A stretch of DNA of 64,000 nucleotides from an uncultured Rhodospirillaceae bacterium (GCA_913020445.1 CAJWAR010000005.1:1-64000); one strand, 5' to 3'. Counted from the stretch's first letter, positions 26,201-34,306 are shown. Numbers and translations are program-made. Notes: a model not told the origin generated them from the sequence alone.

Positions 26201-27040
26201 ATGAACGACCAAAAAACCGGAGTAATTGCCGCGGTTATCGCCTCGCACACACCGCGCATGGCGTATGAAGACAAAGCCTGGGATTTTACGCTTGGGTTGA
26301 TTGACGGCTTGAAAGAATTGGGAACAAGTTTACGCGAATTAAATCCCGATCTCATTGTCGTCAATACAACCCACTGGATCACCACTTTTGACTGGGTTAT
26401 TACCTCGCATGACCACCACAATGGCATTTGTATTGCTGAAGAGGCGCCCCATCTGATCCCGGAACTGCCGTATGACCGGCCGGGTGATCGGGCTTACGCA
26501 GAAGCGCTCAACGACGATCTCAATGGCGCAGAAATTCCGAGCTACGCCACCGATGCCAAGCATTTCCACTGGGATTATGGCACCGCTGTGCCGCTGCAGT
26601 ATCTCGATCCGGAAAGTAAAATTCCGGCTGTGCTGACACCAACCTGCTATGCCTCCACCTTGGATGAAAATATCCAAGTTGGCCGCCAAATTAATGCCAC
26701 CGCCAAACGCTTGGGCAAACGGGCGATCGTCGTCGTCAGCAATGCGCTCACTCATTTGGTGGTCCGCGGACCGGCCACATGGCCATTGCCTGAACATATG
26801 GAGATGGATCACAAATTCATCGATATGGTCAAGGCGGCTGACGTTGATGGCGCAACCAACTATTTGCCGGACTATGCCCGGGATGCTAAATGCGAAATGG
26901 GTGGACGTGGGCTCGGCGTATTCTTGGGTGCTGCCAAAGCTCTGGAAGAAAGCTTCGGTAATCTTTCAGGGGCGCAATATGGTCCCTATGCGCAGAGCTC
27001 GGCCAGCGGCAACGCCAATTTATCTTTGGTTGCTGCTTAG
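26201..27040 (+). CDS. class III extradiol ring-cleavage dioxygenase (LigB family)
   Basis: A 279-residue LigB-superfamily non-haem Fe(II) dioxygenase, which opens catecholic rings next to the diol. Likely iron and acid-base residues are His in 'IASHTPRM', His in 'NTTHW' and the 'APHLIPELPYDRPGD' stretch, with 'SNALTHLV' later. The closest named relatives by eye are homoprotocatechuate and 2,3-dihydroxyphenylpropionate types. RBS AGGAGAA precedes the ATG. The last codon is TAG, formed where a MITE-like element begins, so the C-terminus may be shortened or altered relative to the ancestor. It starts a divergent operon with the hydratase genes. Confidence 0.9.
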   Translation: MNDQKTGVIAAVIASHTPRMAYEDKAWDFTLGLIDGLKELGTSLRELNPDLIVVNTTHWITTFDWVITSHDHHNGICIAEEAPHLIPELPYDRPGDRAYAEALNDDLNGAEIPSYATDAKHFHWDYGTAVPLQYLDPESKIPAVLTPTCYASTLDENIQVGRQINATAKRLGKRAIVVVSNALTHLVVRGPATWPLPEHMEMDHKFIDMVKAADVDGATNYLPDYARDAKCEMGGRGLGVFLGAAKALEESFGNLSGAQYGPYAQSSASGNANLSLVAA

Positions 27041-27306
27041 GGTCAGGACTCATTAATCTCATACAATTCTGTTTAGCCAGGAGGTTTCAAATGCAAGAAA
27101 AAAAGCGCAAGAACATGCCAAAGCATATTCGAGCATTTTTGACGCTGCAGTTGGGGCCTCCCGGCCAAACCCGAAGGGCGGGGCTCTTTTTCCGCCGGGC
27201 TATCGTTGTGAACGACTTGTGATGATTGGCATCACCGCGCCATCCACGCCTCATCCGGCGAAAAAATAGCTCCCGCAGAATGGATGACATTAATGAATCC
27301 TGACCC
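27040..27306. mobile_element. MITE-like element with 18-bp terminal inverted repeats
   Basis: The ends GGGTCAGGACTCATTAAT (27040-27057) and, inverted, 27289-27306 match at 17 of 18 bases; similarity continues imperfectly for about 14 more bases. The element (267 bp) is flanked by TA on both sides, as if TA were duplicated on insertion, and has an internal stem (GGGCTCTTTTTCCGCCGG near 27181 versus the inverse near 27256). It encodes no transposase, so it would be moved in trans. Its first base completes the TAG stop of the dioxygenase gene and its last base completes the TAG stop of the convergent permease gene. Confidence 0.75.
27091..27222 (+). CDS. 43-residue ORF inside the MITE-like element
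   Basis: An ATG at 27091 follows a strong AGGAGG (27079-27084) with 6-nt spacing and opens a basic 43-residue frame ('MQEKKRKNMPKHIRAFLTL' start). There is no known family. The strong ribosome site argues for translation, but the frame sits entirely within a repeat element whose complementary strand is also open, so it could be a chance frame. Confidence 0.25.
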   Translation: MQEKKRKNMPKHIRAFLTLQLGPPGQTRRAGLFFRRAIVVNDL

Positions 27307-28082
27307 TAGATGAGACCGGTAATTCCGTCGTAACAAAGCTTTACGCCGGTTAGAAACAGCAGCGTAATAATAATTCGGTAAAACAGCACGTCATCCACTT
27401 TGCGGTGGATCAAAAGCCCCAGCCAAATACCGATTGGCACGATTGGTAACAGCACCAGCGAGGTCGAGAGATTGGTCAGATGAAATTGGCCGAGCCACCA
27501 ATAGGGACCGATCTTAGCATAATTCACATAAGTATAAAAAATCGCCAGCGTGCCCATATACATCGTCTTGTCGAGGCGCTGCGGAATCATATAGACATTC
27601 AACGGCGGCGCGCCCGAATGGGCGACAAAACTCGTAAAGCCGCACATCGCACACCAAAAGCCGCCCTTCACAATCGCCGGCTGGGTCGGTGGCCCCAATT
27701 CTTTTTTGCGCACGTAGTCAAGAAATCGAGCGAGAGCGAAAGCGACGGCGATGACACCAATGATGAGTTTAATGGCCGCTGGATCAAGATATTTAAAACC
27801 AAGTGTGCCAACAATAATACCGATTGTCGCCGCCGGAATCATGATCATCAGGTTTTTCTTGTGCCAGGTTTTGCGGTAGGCCCAGATAGCAAAAAAATCA
27901 GCGATGCAGAGGATCGGCAGCAATATGGCAGCGGCTTGCGGCACGGAAACAGCAAGTGCCATCAGCGGCGTCGCCAAACCACCAGTGCCACCAATGCCAG
28001 CCTTAGCGATACCGATAGATATCACCGCCGGAATGGCGACAAGGTAAAACAGCGGGTCGGCTATGAGAGGTAATTGGTCCAT
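27306..28082 (-). CDS. TauE/SafE-family sulfite/anion exporter
   Basis: A 258-residue membrane protein with about eight hydrophobic helices and the family's duplicated pattern ('GIAKAGIGGTGGLATPLMAL' near the N-terminus, 'GGFWCAMCGFTSFVAHSGAPPLNVYMIP' in the second half). TauE/SafE proteins export sulfite or organosulfur anions, or carry other organic anions. Its stop codon is created by the end of the adjacent MITE-like element. It is convergent with the dioxygenase gene and divergent from the TetR gene. Confidence 0.88.
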   Translation of the reverse strand: MDQLPLIADPLFYLVAIPAVISIGIAKAGIGGTGGLATPLMALAVSVPQAAAILLPILCIADFFAIWAYRKTWHKKNLMIMIPAATIGIIVGTLGFKYLDPAAIKLIIGVIAVAFALARFLDYVRKKELGPPTQPAIVKGGFWCAMCGFTSFVAHSGAPPLNVYMIPQRLDKTMYMGTLAIFYTYVNYAKIGPYWWLGQFHLTNLSTSLVLLPIVPIGIWLGLLIHRKVDDVLFYRIIITLLFLTGVKLCYDGITGLI

Positions 28083-28203
28083 AAATATTTTTATACTTAA
28101 ATTTAATAATATTTCTGCGGGCGGAGTTTAGGGGGCCACCCCGGTGAAAGCCAGAATAATTGTCTCTTCACAAAATCTTGTCAGCCAATTTGACGAAAGA
28201 TAC

Positions 28204-28220
28204 TTGAATTATCGTTCCAA
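28204..28220. promoter_or_regulatory. TetR operator candidate TTGAATTATCGTTCCAA
   Basis: A 17-bp dyad-like site 45 bp upstream of the TetR gene. It matches TTGAACAATCGTTCTAA at 28915-28931 at 14 of 17 positions. The GAAC/GTTC halves agree with the GTTC-type operators common for TetR repressors. Likely autoregulation (inference). Confidence 0.5.
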
Positions 28221-28264
28221 TATGCGCATCTTAGGGGAGCTCAAAAGGAGGGTAGGAGAAAAAC

Positions 28265-28846
28265 GTGGCCCGTCCCAAAGAATTTGACCGCGAATTGGTT
28301 CTCGACAAAGCCATGCATGTGTTCTGGGTCAAAGGCTATGAATGCGCATCGATGCAGGAACTCGTCGATGCCATGGGTATCAATCGCGGCAGTCTCTACG
28401 CGACCTTTGGCGATAAAAAACAGCTTCACCTGGAAGCACTTGATCATTTCTACAAAACCGAAATCCTACAAATGATGGCGCCGCTTGAGCGTCCCGGCTC
28501 CAAACTCGCCGCCATTCGTGAGATATTTGAGACCACCGCAGACTGCGCGTGTCAAAATGGCGACCGCAAGGGCTGCATGATGTATAACTCGGCGGTCGAG
28601 CTCTGCCCCAATGATACGGATGTAAACGCCAAGGTCTCCCAAGGCCTCAAACGGGTCGAAGAATGCTTTTATGAAGCTCTGGTTGAAGCCAGAAATAAGG
28701 GCGAAATCACCGATAATAAGGATATCCGCGCTCTCTCCCGCTTCCTCACCAACAGCATAAATGGCCTCCGCGTTATGTGTATGGTCTTCGAAGACCGCTC
28801 TACATTGGACGATATCGTCAATATTTCCCTCGCTGCCCTAGAGTAA
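28265..28846 (+). CDS. TetR-family transcriptional regulator
   Basis: A 193-residue repressor with an N-terminal helix-turn-helix ('DKAMHVFWVKGYECASMQELVDAMGINRGSLYATFGDKKQLH', about residues 13-55) and a C-terminal ligand-binding domain. The segment 'GDRKGCMMYNSAVEL' with neighbouring Cys residues ('CACQNGDRKGC') is typical of a subfamily sometimes thiol-responsive. GTG start at 28265 with AGGAG upstream. Matching operator candidates lie before this gene and before the secreted-protein gene at 29024, so it probably represses both. Confidence 0.92.
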   Translation: MARPKEFDRELVLDKAMHVFWVKGYECASMQELVDAMGINRGSLYATFGDKKQLHLEALDHFYKTEILQMMAPLERPGSKLAAIREIFETTADCACQNGDRKGCMMYNSAVELCPNDTDVNAKVSQGLKRVEECFYEALVEARNKGEITDNKDIRALSRFLTNSINGLRVMCMVFEDRSTLDDIVNISLAALE

Positions 28847-28914
28847 ATTACCTTTTAGATTCAACGCGTTATTTGTGATCAATTTAAGTTGATGGCCAAA
28901 TACTTGCCGGGAAC

Positions 28915-28931
28915 TTGAACAATCGTTCTAA
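28915..28931. promoter_or_regulatory. TetR operator candidate TTGAACAATCGTTCTAA
   Basis: Perfect inner dyad GAAC-AATC-GTTC, 93 bp upstream of the secreted-protein start at 29024. Same motif as at 28204-28220. The pairing points to control of the downstream gene by the adjacent TetR regulator. Confidence 0.55.
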
Positions 28932-29023
28932 AATACTACATGTAATAGTACGGGCCTAAATTGGGAATGATTGAAAAGGAGGCGAAACAACCAGCAAAGG
29001 TGAAATTGAATAGGAGAAAGACG

Positions 29024-29431
29024 ATGACCAAGATGACAACGAAAATTTACAATACGCTGACAGATACAACGAACCCGACCCGCGTTCGTCGCTGCCTCGC
29101 GATTGTAGCGTTCGTTGTTCTCATGCTTGGCTCATTCGCTTTCAATACGCCGGTTATGGCGCAGAGCATCGGTGTTCCAAATTTTTCGGGCGCAGCCGAG
29201 ATCATCGGCGTCGATAGAACCGAAATCGCCAAAGAACTCAGCGATAAACATGCTGAAAGTCCTGTTGGTATGGGTCTCGCCAAAAACGGCGGCATCATCG
29301 AATTGTTCAGCTCACCTGACGGCGACACCTGGACGCTGATCCTGACCATGCCGAACGGTAAAAGCTTCCTGCTCGGCGCCGGTGAAAGCTGGGCTGGTGC
29401 GCCGCTCAAATTCAAAGGCCAAAAGATATAA
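29024..29431 (+). CDS. small secreted protein of unknown function
   Basis: A 135-residue exported protein with a signal peptide (basic start, hydrophobic 'CLAIVAFVVLMLGSFAF', cleavage after 'VMA'). The mature part (about 90 residues) is compact, with 'DGDTWTLILTMPNGKSFLLGAGESW', a pattern seen in small periplasmic proteins of alphaproteobacteria. The ATG at 29024 behind TAGGAGAAAG is preferred over an upstream in-frame start at 28961. Probably regulated by the adjacent TetR protein; a strong terminator follows. Confidence 0.78.
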   Translation: MTKMTTKIYNTLTDTTNPTRVRRCLAIVAFVVLMLGSFAFNTPVMAQSIGVPNFSGAAEIIGVDRTEIAKELSDKHAESPVGMGLAKNGGIIELFSSPDGDTWTLILTMPNGKSFLLGAGESWAGAPLKFKGQKI

Positions 29432-29481
29432 AGAGAAGATTTAAGGAATTACCTACCAACAAACCTCCCTGTTAAACTCAA

Positions 29482-29516
29482 AAGCCCGATGAGTATTCTC
29501 ACCGGGCTTCTTTTTT
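29482..29516 (+). terminator. rho-independent terminator
   Basis: Stem AAGCCCG (29482-29488) / CGGGCTT (29503-29509), with a second inner stem TGAG/CTCA, then a T-run (CTTTTTT). It ends the plus-strand transcript from 29024 and lies just before the stop of the convergent gene. Confidence 0.9.
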
Positions 29517-29519
29517 GGT

Positions 29520-29987
29520 TCAATCGAAAAGATTCTTCAAATTTATGATTATTTTAGCGATAGATACAACACATAGACCAAGCGCCATCAGTGAAACAAT
29601 AAATCCAAGAATTGCATTTAGTGAACTTTCAAATGATGTCGCGGTGTCCCGCAAAATAAATAACATGCAGGTGGCGAGTATGAGACTCCACATCGCATGT
29701 GTGAGTAACATTATTGGGAGTTTAAATAGCGCTTTATAAGCCTTACGATACTCCGACCAATTTTCCTGGTTCCCAATAAAACTTTTTAAGTATATCGGTA
29801 TAAAGGACGAAAAGTATGTGGCCGAGGAAAGGCACATAATAATTAGAATTGGATCTTTTCCGAATTCATGTAAAAAAGAATGTTCGAGATAAGGATCGAT
29901 CGGAATATATAAACTGCCCATAATTGCAGCAGCTAGAAAAGCAAAATTAATTGAGAATCTTGCTGTGTTGAAAATTCGATTTTTCAT
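29520..29987 (-). CDS. hypothetical four-helix membrane protein
   Basis: A 155-residue protein with four hydrophobic segments (about residues 12-30, 45-65, 92-112, 125-148) and charged loops. The codon use is more AT-rich than the neighbours. I recognise no family. It stands alone between the terminator and the palindromic repeat at 30096, which is compatible with recent acquisition but not proof of it. Confidence 0.6.
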   Translation of the reverse strand: MKNRIFNTARFSINFAFLAAAIMGSLYIPIDPYLEHSFLHEFGKDPILIIMCLSSATYFSSFIPIYLKSFIGNQENWSEYRKAYKALFKLPIMLLTHAMWSLILATCMLFILRDTATSFESSLNAILGFIVSLMALGLCVVSIAKIIINLKNLFD

Positions 29988-30095
29988 TCTAAAAATACGG
30001 TTTAAAAATCATATAAAATTAAATTTGCAGCCTACACGCAATATTAGATTATCCACTAAGACCTAGTCCAGATAAAAGCCCAGCAGGTAAAAAAC

Positions 30096-30210
30096 ACCCC
30101 CCACCCTAACCCTCCCCCGCAAGGAGGGAGGGGATTAGATTGAATACATTGCAACAATAGCTCCTTCCCTCCCCAATTTATTGGGCGGGGGAAGGTTGGG
30201 ATGGGGAGGG
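30096..30210. repeat. palindromic CCCTAACCCTCCCCC-type intergenic repeat
   Basis: A C-rich left arm (CCACCCTAACCCTCCCCC near 30101-30118) and a G-rich right arm (GGGGGAAGGTTGGGATGGGG near 30186-30206) are inverted copies, with inner CAAGGAGGGAGGGG / CTCCTTCCCTCCCC pairing. Such REP-like palindromes recur in many proteobacterial intergenic spaces. Here it sits downstream of the TRAP operon (30236) and of the convergent AT-rich gene. Confidence 0.7.
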
Positions 30211-30235
30211 TCTTAGAAAGCACCAGAAATCTTCT

Positions 30236-31588
30236 CTAACTCGGGAACAGCTTCTTCGGCAGCCAGGTCGCAATCTCCGGGAAGTTGATGATCAGCACCA
30301 TGCCGATCAGCATGATCATCCAATAGGGCGTTGAGCTCTTGAAGATCGTCATCACGTTCATATCCGGCTCGAATTGCTGGATCGCCGATTTCACCGTATA
30401 GACCAATAGCCCAAATGGCGGCGTATAGAGCCCGGCTTCGATGGCGATGATACCGATAACGGCAAAAGCGATGGGATCAAAACCCAATTTTACGGCGATC
30501 GGCGCAAAGATGGCAGCCGTCAACAGCATGATCGAGATCGAATCGATAATCATGCCAAGGGCGAACCAGATCAGCACCATCACGGTGATGATCATCCAGG
30601 GCTCCATACCGGAGCCGAGAAACACGCCTTCAATGGCGTTGGCCATGCCGGTCATGGCGAGGGTGCGAGAATAAAGCGCAGCCGTCACCAGCAATAACAA
30701 GATTGGCGCCGAGGTTTTACCCACTGATAAAATAGATTCGACAATATCTTTAAAGCGCATACCCTTAATGATGCCCAGCATCAGGCCGATGAAAGCACCA
30801 GCACCGGCGCCTTCGGTCGGCGTGAAAAAGCCGAACCAAATACCGCCCAGGACCGCAACAATCACCAGTACTATACCGGCCAAGCTGACCATAAACTGTC
30901 CGGTCGAAACTTCTTCGACTTCCTCGACTTCGATATCCGCTGCCGCGCCACCGCCCACAAGGCTTGGATTCATGATCGCCCGCATGAAAACATAAATAAT
31001 GAACAGCGATGCCAGCAGCAAACCCGGGAACACACCTGCGGCAAAGATTTGACCAATCGATTGTTCGGTCAAAATACCCCAGACAATCATCAGCACACTT
31101 GGCGGAATGAGCATACCGAGGCAGCTCGAACCGGCGATGGCGCCCAAGGCAAAGCCTTTGTGGTAGCCGAAGCGCTTCATTTCCGGATAGGCAATGCGAG
31201 AGAACGCTGCGGCCGAGGCAATGCTGACACCCGTCACAAAGGAGAACAGCGCGTTACCCATCACCGTCGCAATTGCCAAGCGTCCCGGAATGCGTTTCAG
31301 GAGCCGGTTTATCCCCCGGTAAACATCGGTCACCGTGCCCGATTTGCCAATAAACTCCCCCATCAGCATAAACAGCGGGATAACGGCGAAAACATAGGCA
31401 CGGATGGCTTCATAAGCGGTCGCGGCCAGCATTCTTTGCACGGTTTGAAACGCGTTCATATCGGCGCCGGTGACCAGCCAGATACCGAGCGCAGAGGTCA
31501 TGCCGAGCGCAATAGCAATATGAACACCGATGGCCACCAGCCCGATCAGAGAAACAACCAGCAAAATGGCAGTATTAACTTCAAACAC
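30236..31588 (-). CDS. TRAP transporter large permease (DctM)
   Basis: A 450-residue membrane protein with about twelve helices and TRAP-DctM marks such as 'GNALFSFVTGVSIASAAAFSRIAYPEM' and 'GSSCLGMLIPPSVLMIVWGILTEQSIGQIF'. It forms the ion-driven channel that takes a carboxylate or similar anion from the binding protein. The small permease lies upstream on the same strand and the binding protein before that, in the classic P-Q-M order. Substrate not identified; a cytoplasmic loop rich in Glu ('DIEVEEVEEVS') is unusual. Confidence 0.95.
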   Translation of the reverse strand: MFEVNTAILLVVSLIGLVAIGVHIAIALGMTSALGIWLVTGADMNAFQTVQRMLAATAYEAIRAYVFAVIPLFMLMGEFIGKSGTVTDVYRGINRLLKRIPGRLAIATVMGNALFSFVTGVSIASAAAFSRIAYPEMKRFGYHKGFALGAIAGSSCLGMLIPPSVLMIVWGILTEQSIGQIFAAGVFPGLLLASLFIIYVFMRAIMNPSLVGGGAAADIEVEEVEEVSTGQFMVSLAGIVLVIVAVLGGIWFGFFTPTEGAGAGAFIGLMLGIIKGMRFKDIVESILSVGKTSAPILLLLVTAALYSRTLAMTGMANAIEGVFLGSGMEPWMIITVMVLIWFALGMIIDSISIMLLTAAIFAPIAVKLGFDPIAFAVIGIIAIEAGLYTPPFGLLVYTVKSAIQQFEPDMNVMTIFKSSTPYWMIMLIGMVLIINFPEIATWLPKKLFPS

Positions 31589-31618
31589 GATCTTTATCCT
31601 TATTTTTTGCTGATTGCA

Positions 31619-32143
31619 TTAATGTTGGGCCGCGTCGGGATCGGCCTCTGAATCCAACATTTCTGGCTTGAAAATGTCGATGTAGGCCATAACGCAATAG
31701 TTAATCACTGCCAGCGCACTGCCGAGAAGCACGGTCCAGCGTGCGGGCCAGGATGGCACCCGCAGTGCGCCCTCCCCTTCAAATTCGTTTTCAACGTAAG
31801 ATAAGATGCTTTCTTCCCAACCGCCGGTGATAATCATCACGAAAAAGGCTGCACCCAGCAGATAACCAAAGGCCAGCAAAGTACGCTGCACGCCTTCCGG
31901 CAGATGAGTGACCAAAAAATCGGCTTTTAGCATGGAGCGGCTACGGATCGCGTAACCCACTTGCAAAAATACAATAATAACAATAGAAGCCGCGACCATT
32001 TCAGCAGTACCGTAAATCGGCGTATCAAAGACGCCTCGACCGACGATGTTGCCCAACACCAAAAATGACAGTCCGAAAGCCCAGGCGGCGGCGGCAACCA
32101 TAAGAAACTTTGATAATTTGTCACTAAAAGTAATGAGCGACAT
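31619..32143 (-). CDS. TRAP transporter small permease (DctQ)
   Basis: A 174-residue protein with four transmembrane helices ('AWAFGLSFLVLGNIVGRGVF', 'GTAEMVAASIVIIVFLQVGYAI', 'LLAFGYLLGAAFFVMII' and a last helix), as expected for DctQ. It couples the binding protein to the large permease. RBS GGGGAAA precedes the start. The spacer to the binding-protein gene holds a strong hairpin. Confidence 0.93.
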   Translation of the reverse strand: MSLITFSDKLSKFLMVAAAAWAFGLSFLVLGNIVGRGVFDTPIYGTAEMVAASIVIIVFLQVGYAIRSRSMLKADFLVTHLPEGVQRTLLAFGYLLGAAFFVMIITGGWEESILSYVENEFEGEGALRVPSWPARWTVLLGSALAVINYCVMAYIDIFKPEMLDSEADPDAAQH

Positions 32144-32210
32144 CTATTTCCCCTCAATCCCCACAATCAAAAACCTGGGCATTAAATTATTATTTTGCAG
32201 TCTACATAAA

Positions 32211-32249
32211 ATTACCGGCTGAAAGCAATTTCTGTTTCCAGCCGGTAAT
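32211..32249 (-). terminator. intergenic hairpin between dctP and dctQ
   Basis: Perfect 11-bp arms ATTACCGGCTG (32211-32221) and CAGCCGGTAAT (32239-32249), extended inside by GAAA/TTTC. On the minus strand it follows the stop of the binding-protein gene by about 35 nt. It is T-rich but without a long T-run afterwards, so it may act as a partial terminator or mRNA-stabilising element that keeps binding protein more abundant than the permeases. Confidence 0.6.
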
Positions 32250-32283
32250 TAATATTACATGACGAAATTAAATAACTTTGGCG

Positions 32284-33369
32284 TTATTTAACCACGTAGC
32301 GTACAGGCCATTTATAACCGACTTTCTCGGCCGCATCTAAAGTTGCGTTCAAGATAGCTTTTGCCGGAAATCCTGCTTTTTCCAAGGAATTGGCATGCTG
32401 TTGTGGCCAAGCTGCCAATTTTTTAGCCCAGGTCAAACGAGGGTTTGGACCAAGATCATTAACCGTGATGTTTTTGCGCAACCAAGCCATGTCTTTTTCA
32501 TAGCCTTTTTTGTTGAAAGAACCGGTTAGAACCCGGTAGCGGTCGGCAACTTCAAGGAAAATTGGCCGAACTTCAGCCGGCAAACCTTTCCAGTAGCGGT
32601 TATTAACCGTCAGGCCGTGCCAAGTAATGGAACCGAAGCCGATGGTGGTGTAAAATTTACCAACTTCGTGAAGCTTAAAGACCGGACCCCAGGCACTTGG
32701 GAACATGATGCCGCCTTCAGCCACACCGGTTTTAATTTTCTGATACCAGCCGGGCAGACCATCGGTTACCGGGATGATACCGATACCAGCTTGCTTCATC
32801 CAATTGAGGTTGAGGCCGGCGCCCAGAATCTTATGTCCTTTAAGATCGGACACTTTTTTCCAGTTAAAATTGGTACCGAGGTTGTAGCCACCATCACCGA
32901 TGATTGCCATAAGTGTCTGATCGAACTTCTGGAACCGTTTTGTAAGACTTGGGAACTGCTTATAAACGGAAGTTGCAATCGCCACAGACTGAACTGGATC
33001 CATAGTGCCAAAAGGCAGCATGATTTGGAACGCATGCATTTTCAATTTAGAAGCTTCAAAGCAGTAGCAGAAACCACCGACGTCAATAACGCCGTTTTGA
33101 ACGCCTTCAAACACTTCAAACACTTTAACAATCGAGCCGCTATAGCCTTCAATAAAATTAATCTTGTGGCTGGTTTTAGCTTCAACCGCTTTTTTCAGTT
33201 CCGGTTGGAAAAAGTTTTTCATCAAGCCGGCATAGACAACGGTCGGTGGATGACCGGAAGCGATACGGACATTGATGGTTTTAGCATCTGCGCTCGGCGC
33301 AGTTGCCAATGATCCAGCCACAAACCCCACTGCAGCCAAACCTAATAGAGATTTTTTAAACAATTTCAT
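32284..33369 (-). CDS. TRAP transporter solute-binding protein (DctP)
   Basis: A 361-residue periplasmic binding protein with a signal peptide ('LLGLAAVGFVAGSLATAPSADA'). The DctP fold is recognisable from 'INVRIASGHPP', 'GVIDVGGFCYCFEASKLKMHAF' and the late 'IGFGSITWHGLTVNNRYWKGLP'. It captures the ligand for the 31619/30236 permease. Tyr/Trp-rich positions ('GLPGWYQKIKTGVAEGG') may line the pocket. It is the first gene of the minus operon and has a leader hairpin at 33403-33421. Confidence 0.93.
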   Translation of the reverse strand: MKLFKKSLLGLAAVGFVAGSLATAPSADAKTINVRIASGHPPTVVYAGLMKNFFQPELKKAVEAKTSHKINFIEGYSGSIVKVFEVFEGVQNGVIDVGGFCYCFEASKLKMHAFQIMLPFGTMDPVQSVAIATSVYKQFPSLTKRFQKFDQTLMAIIGDGGYNLGTNFNWKKVSDLKGHKILGAGLNLNWMKQAGIGIIPVTDGLPGWYQKIKTGVAEGGIMFPSAWGPVFKLHEVGKFYTTIGFGSITWHGLTVNNRYWKGLPAEVRPIFLEVADRYRVLTGSFNKKGYEKDMAWLRKNITVNDLGPNPRLTWAKKLAAWPQQHANSLEKAGFPAKAILNATLDAAEKVGYKWPVRYVVK

Positions 33370-33402
33370 GAAATACCTCCCTAGGGCATTTAAATTATTA
33401 GA

Positions 33403-33421
33403 CCGAAGACCTGTTCTTCGG
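33403..33421 (-). promoter_or_regulatory. leader hairpin of the TRAP operon
   Basis: Inverted repeat CCGAAGA (33403-33409) / TCTTCGG (33415-33421), loop 5 nt, about 35 nt upstream of the binding-protein start on the minus strand. It may stabilise the 5' end of the transcript or be an operator half pair. Confidence 0.4.
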
Positions 33422-33617
33422 CCTTAAGGTATAGATTTTTAACACAATTTTTGAGTCTTATAAAAGACCTAATTAAAAAAATAACACACATTCGGTTCAA
33501 AAATTAAATAACGTTTTTGCGAGTTGGTCCGGTCTTAAGCTTTTCAGGCTCCGTTAAATGCGCTAATGCCATGGTAGTAATTAGAAAAAAAATATTCTTT
33601 GGGGGATAATTGAAGAC

Positions 33618-34127
33618 ATGATTGAAACAGCCGGAATATCAGAAGACGCCTTCAAAAAGGGCATGCGGGAACTCGCCGCCGCGGTAAACGTTATCACCGT
33701 CGCTCATAATGGCGATCAGGATGGTTTAACAGCAACAGCGGCCTGCTCGGTATCCGCCGAACCACCACAATTGTTGATCTGCGTTAATCGCGATTCCGGA
33801 GGTCACGACCTTATCCAAGAGAGTGGCAAATTTGTACTCAATGTTCTCGCTCGCGATCAGGAAGATGTCGCCATGCGCTTTGCCGGCATGGATGGGGCAG
33901 ACCGCGCCGAGCGTTTTGGTCTTGGCAATTGGTCGGAACTTGTCACCGGTACGCCGGCGCTTGATGGCGCACTGGTGAATTTCGATTGTGAAGTTGCAGA
34001 ACAGATAAGCGCCGGCACTCACTCGATCTTCATCGGCCACATTGTCGGTAGTAGAACCGGTGACAATGACGGCGCCCCTCTCCTTTTCGGTGATGGCCAA
34101 TTTACCGGGCTGGCGACGCGGGAATAA
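33618..34127 (+). CDS. flavin reductase family protein
   Basis: A 169-residue FMN/FAD-binding reductase of the HpaC/DIM6 split-barrel family. Marks are 'MRELAAAVNVITVAHNGDQDGLTATAACSVSAEPPQLLICVN' and 'HSIFIGHIVGSR' near the end. Such proteins supply reduced flavin to two-component monooxygenases (HpaB type), but no monooxygenase is next door. RBS GGGGGATAA upstream. It stands alone between the TRAP operon and the toxin-antitoxin pair. Confidence 0.9.
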   Translation: MIETAGISEDAFKKGMRELAAAVNVITVAHNGDQDGLTATAACSVSAEPPQLLICVNRDSGGHDLIQESGKFVLNVLARDQEDVAMRFAGMDGADRAERFGLGNWSELVTGTPALDGALVNFDCEVAEQISAGTHSIFIGHIVGSRTGDNDGAPLLFGDGQFTGLATRE

Positions 34128-34288
34128 AAGTTAATTCACGACTGTCGTGAAATTTACACATATTCACAACTTCGTTAATTTTTTCATTGGTGCCTATAAA
34201 AAATTAACACTTTCGAAAAACCTCCTCTGACACCGCCATACCCTCTCTATGGCAGACCGAAAGCTGAAAATAGCGTCCTATCTCAATT

Positions 34289-34306
34289 TGTTGACATTTG
34301 TCAACA
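34289..34306. promoter_or_regulatory. palindromic operator TGTTGACA-TT-TGTCAACA over a -35 box
   Basis: Perfect 8-bp arms around 2 bp, containing the -35 hexamer TTGACA (34291-34296). It lies within the promoter of the toxin-antitoxin pair. A bound repressor would block the RNA polymerase directly. The HTH-containing second protein of the pair is the natural candidate. Confidence 0.8.

Noticed and set aside
27087-27290. Minus-strand frame of 67 codons spanning most of the MITE-like element
   Set aside because: Falls within the repeat element with no ribosome site or domain; treated as a by-product of the element.
31049-31651. Open plus-strand frame of 200 codons across the TRAP large permease gene
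   Set aside because: Antisense to a clear DctM protein; no family resemblance.
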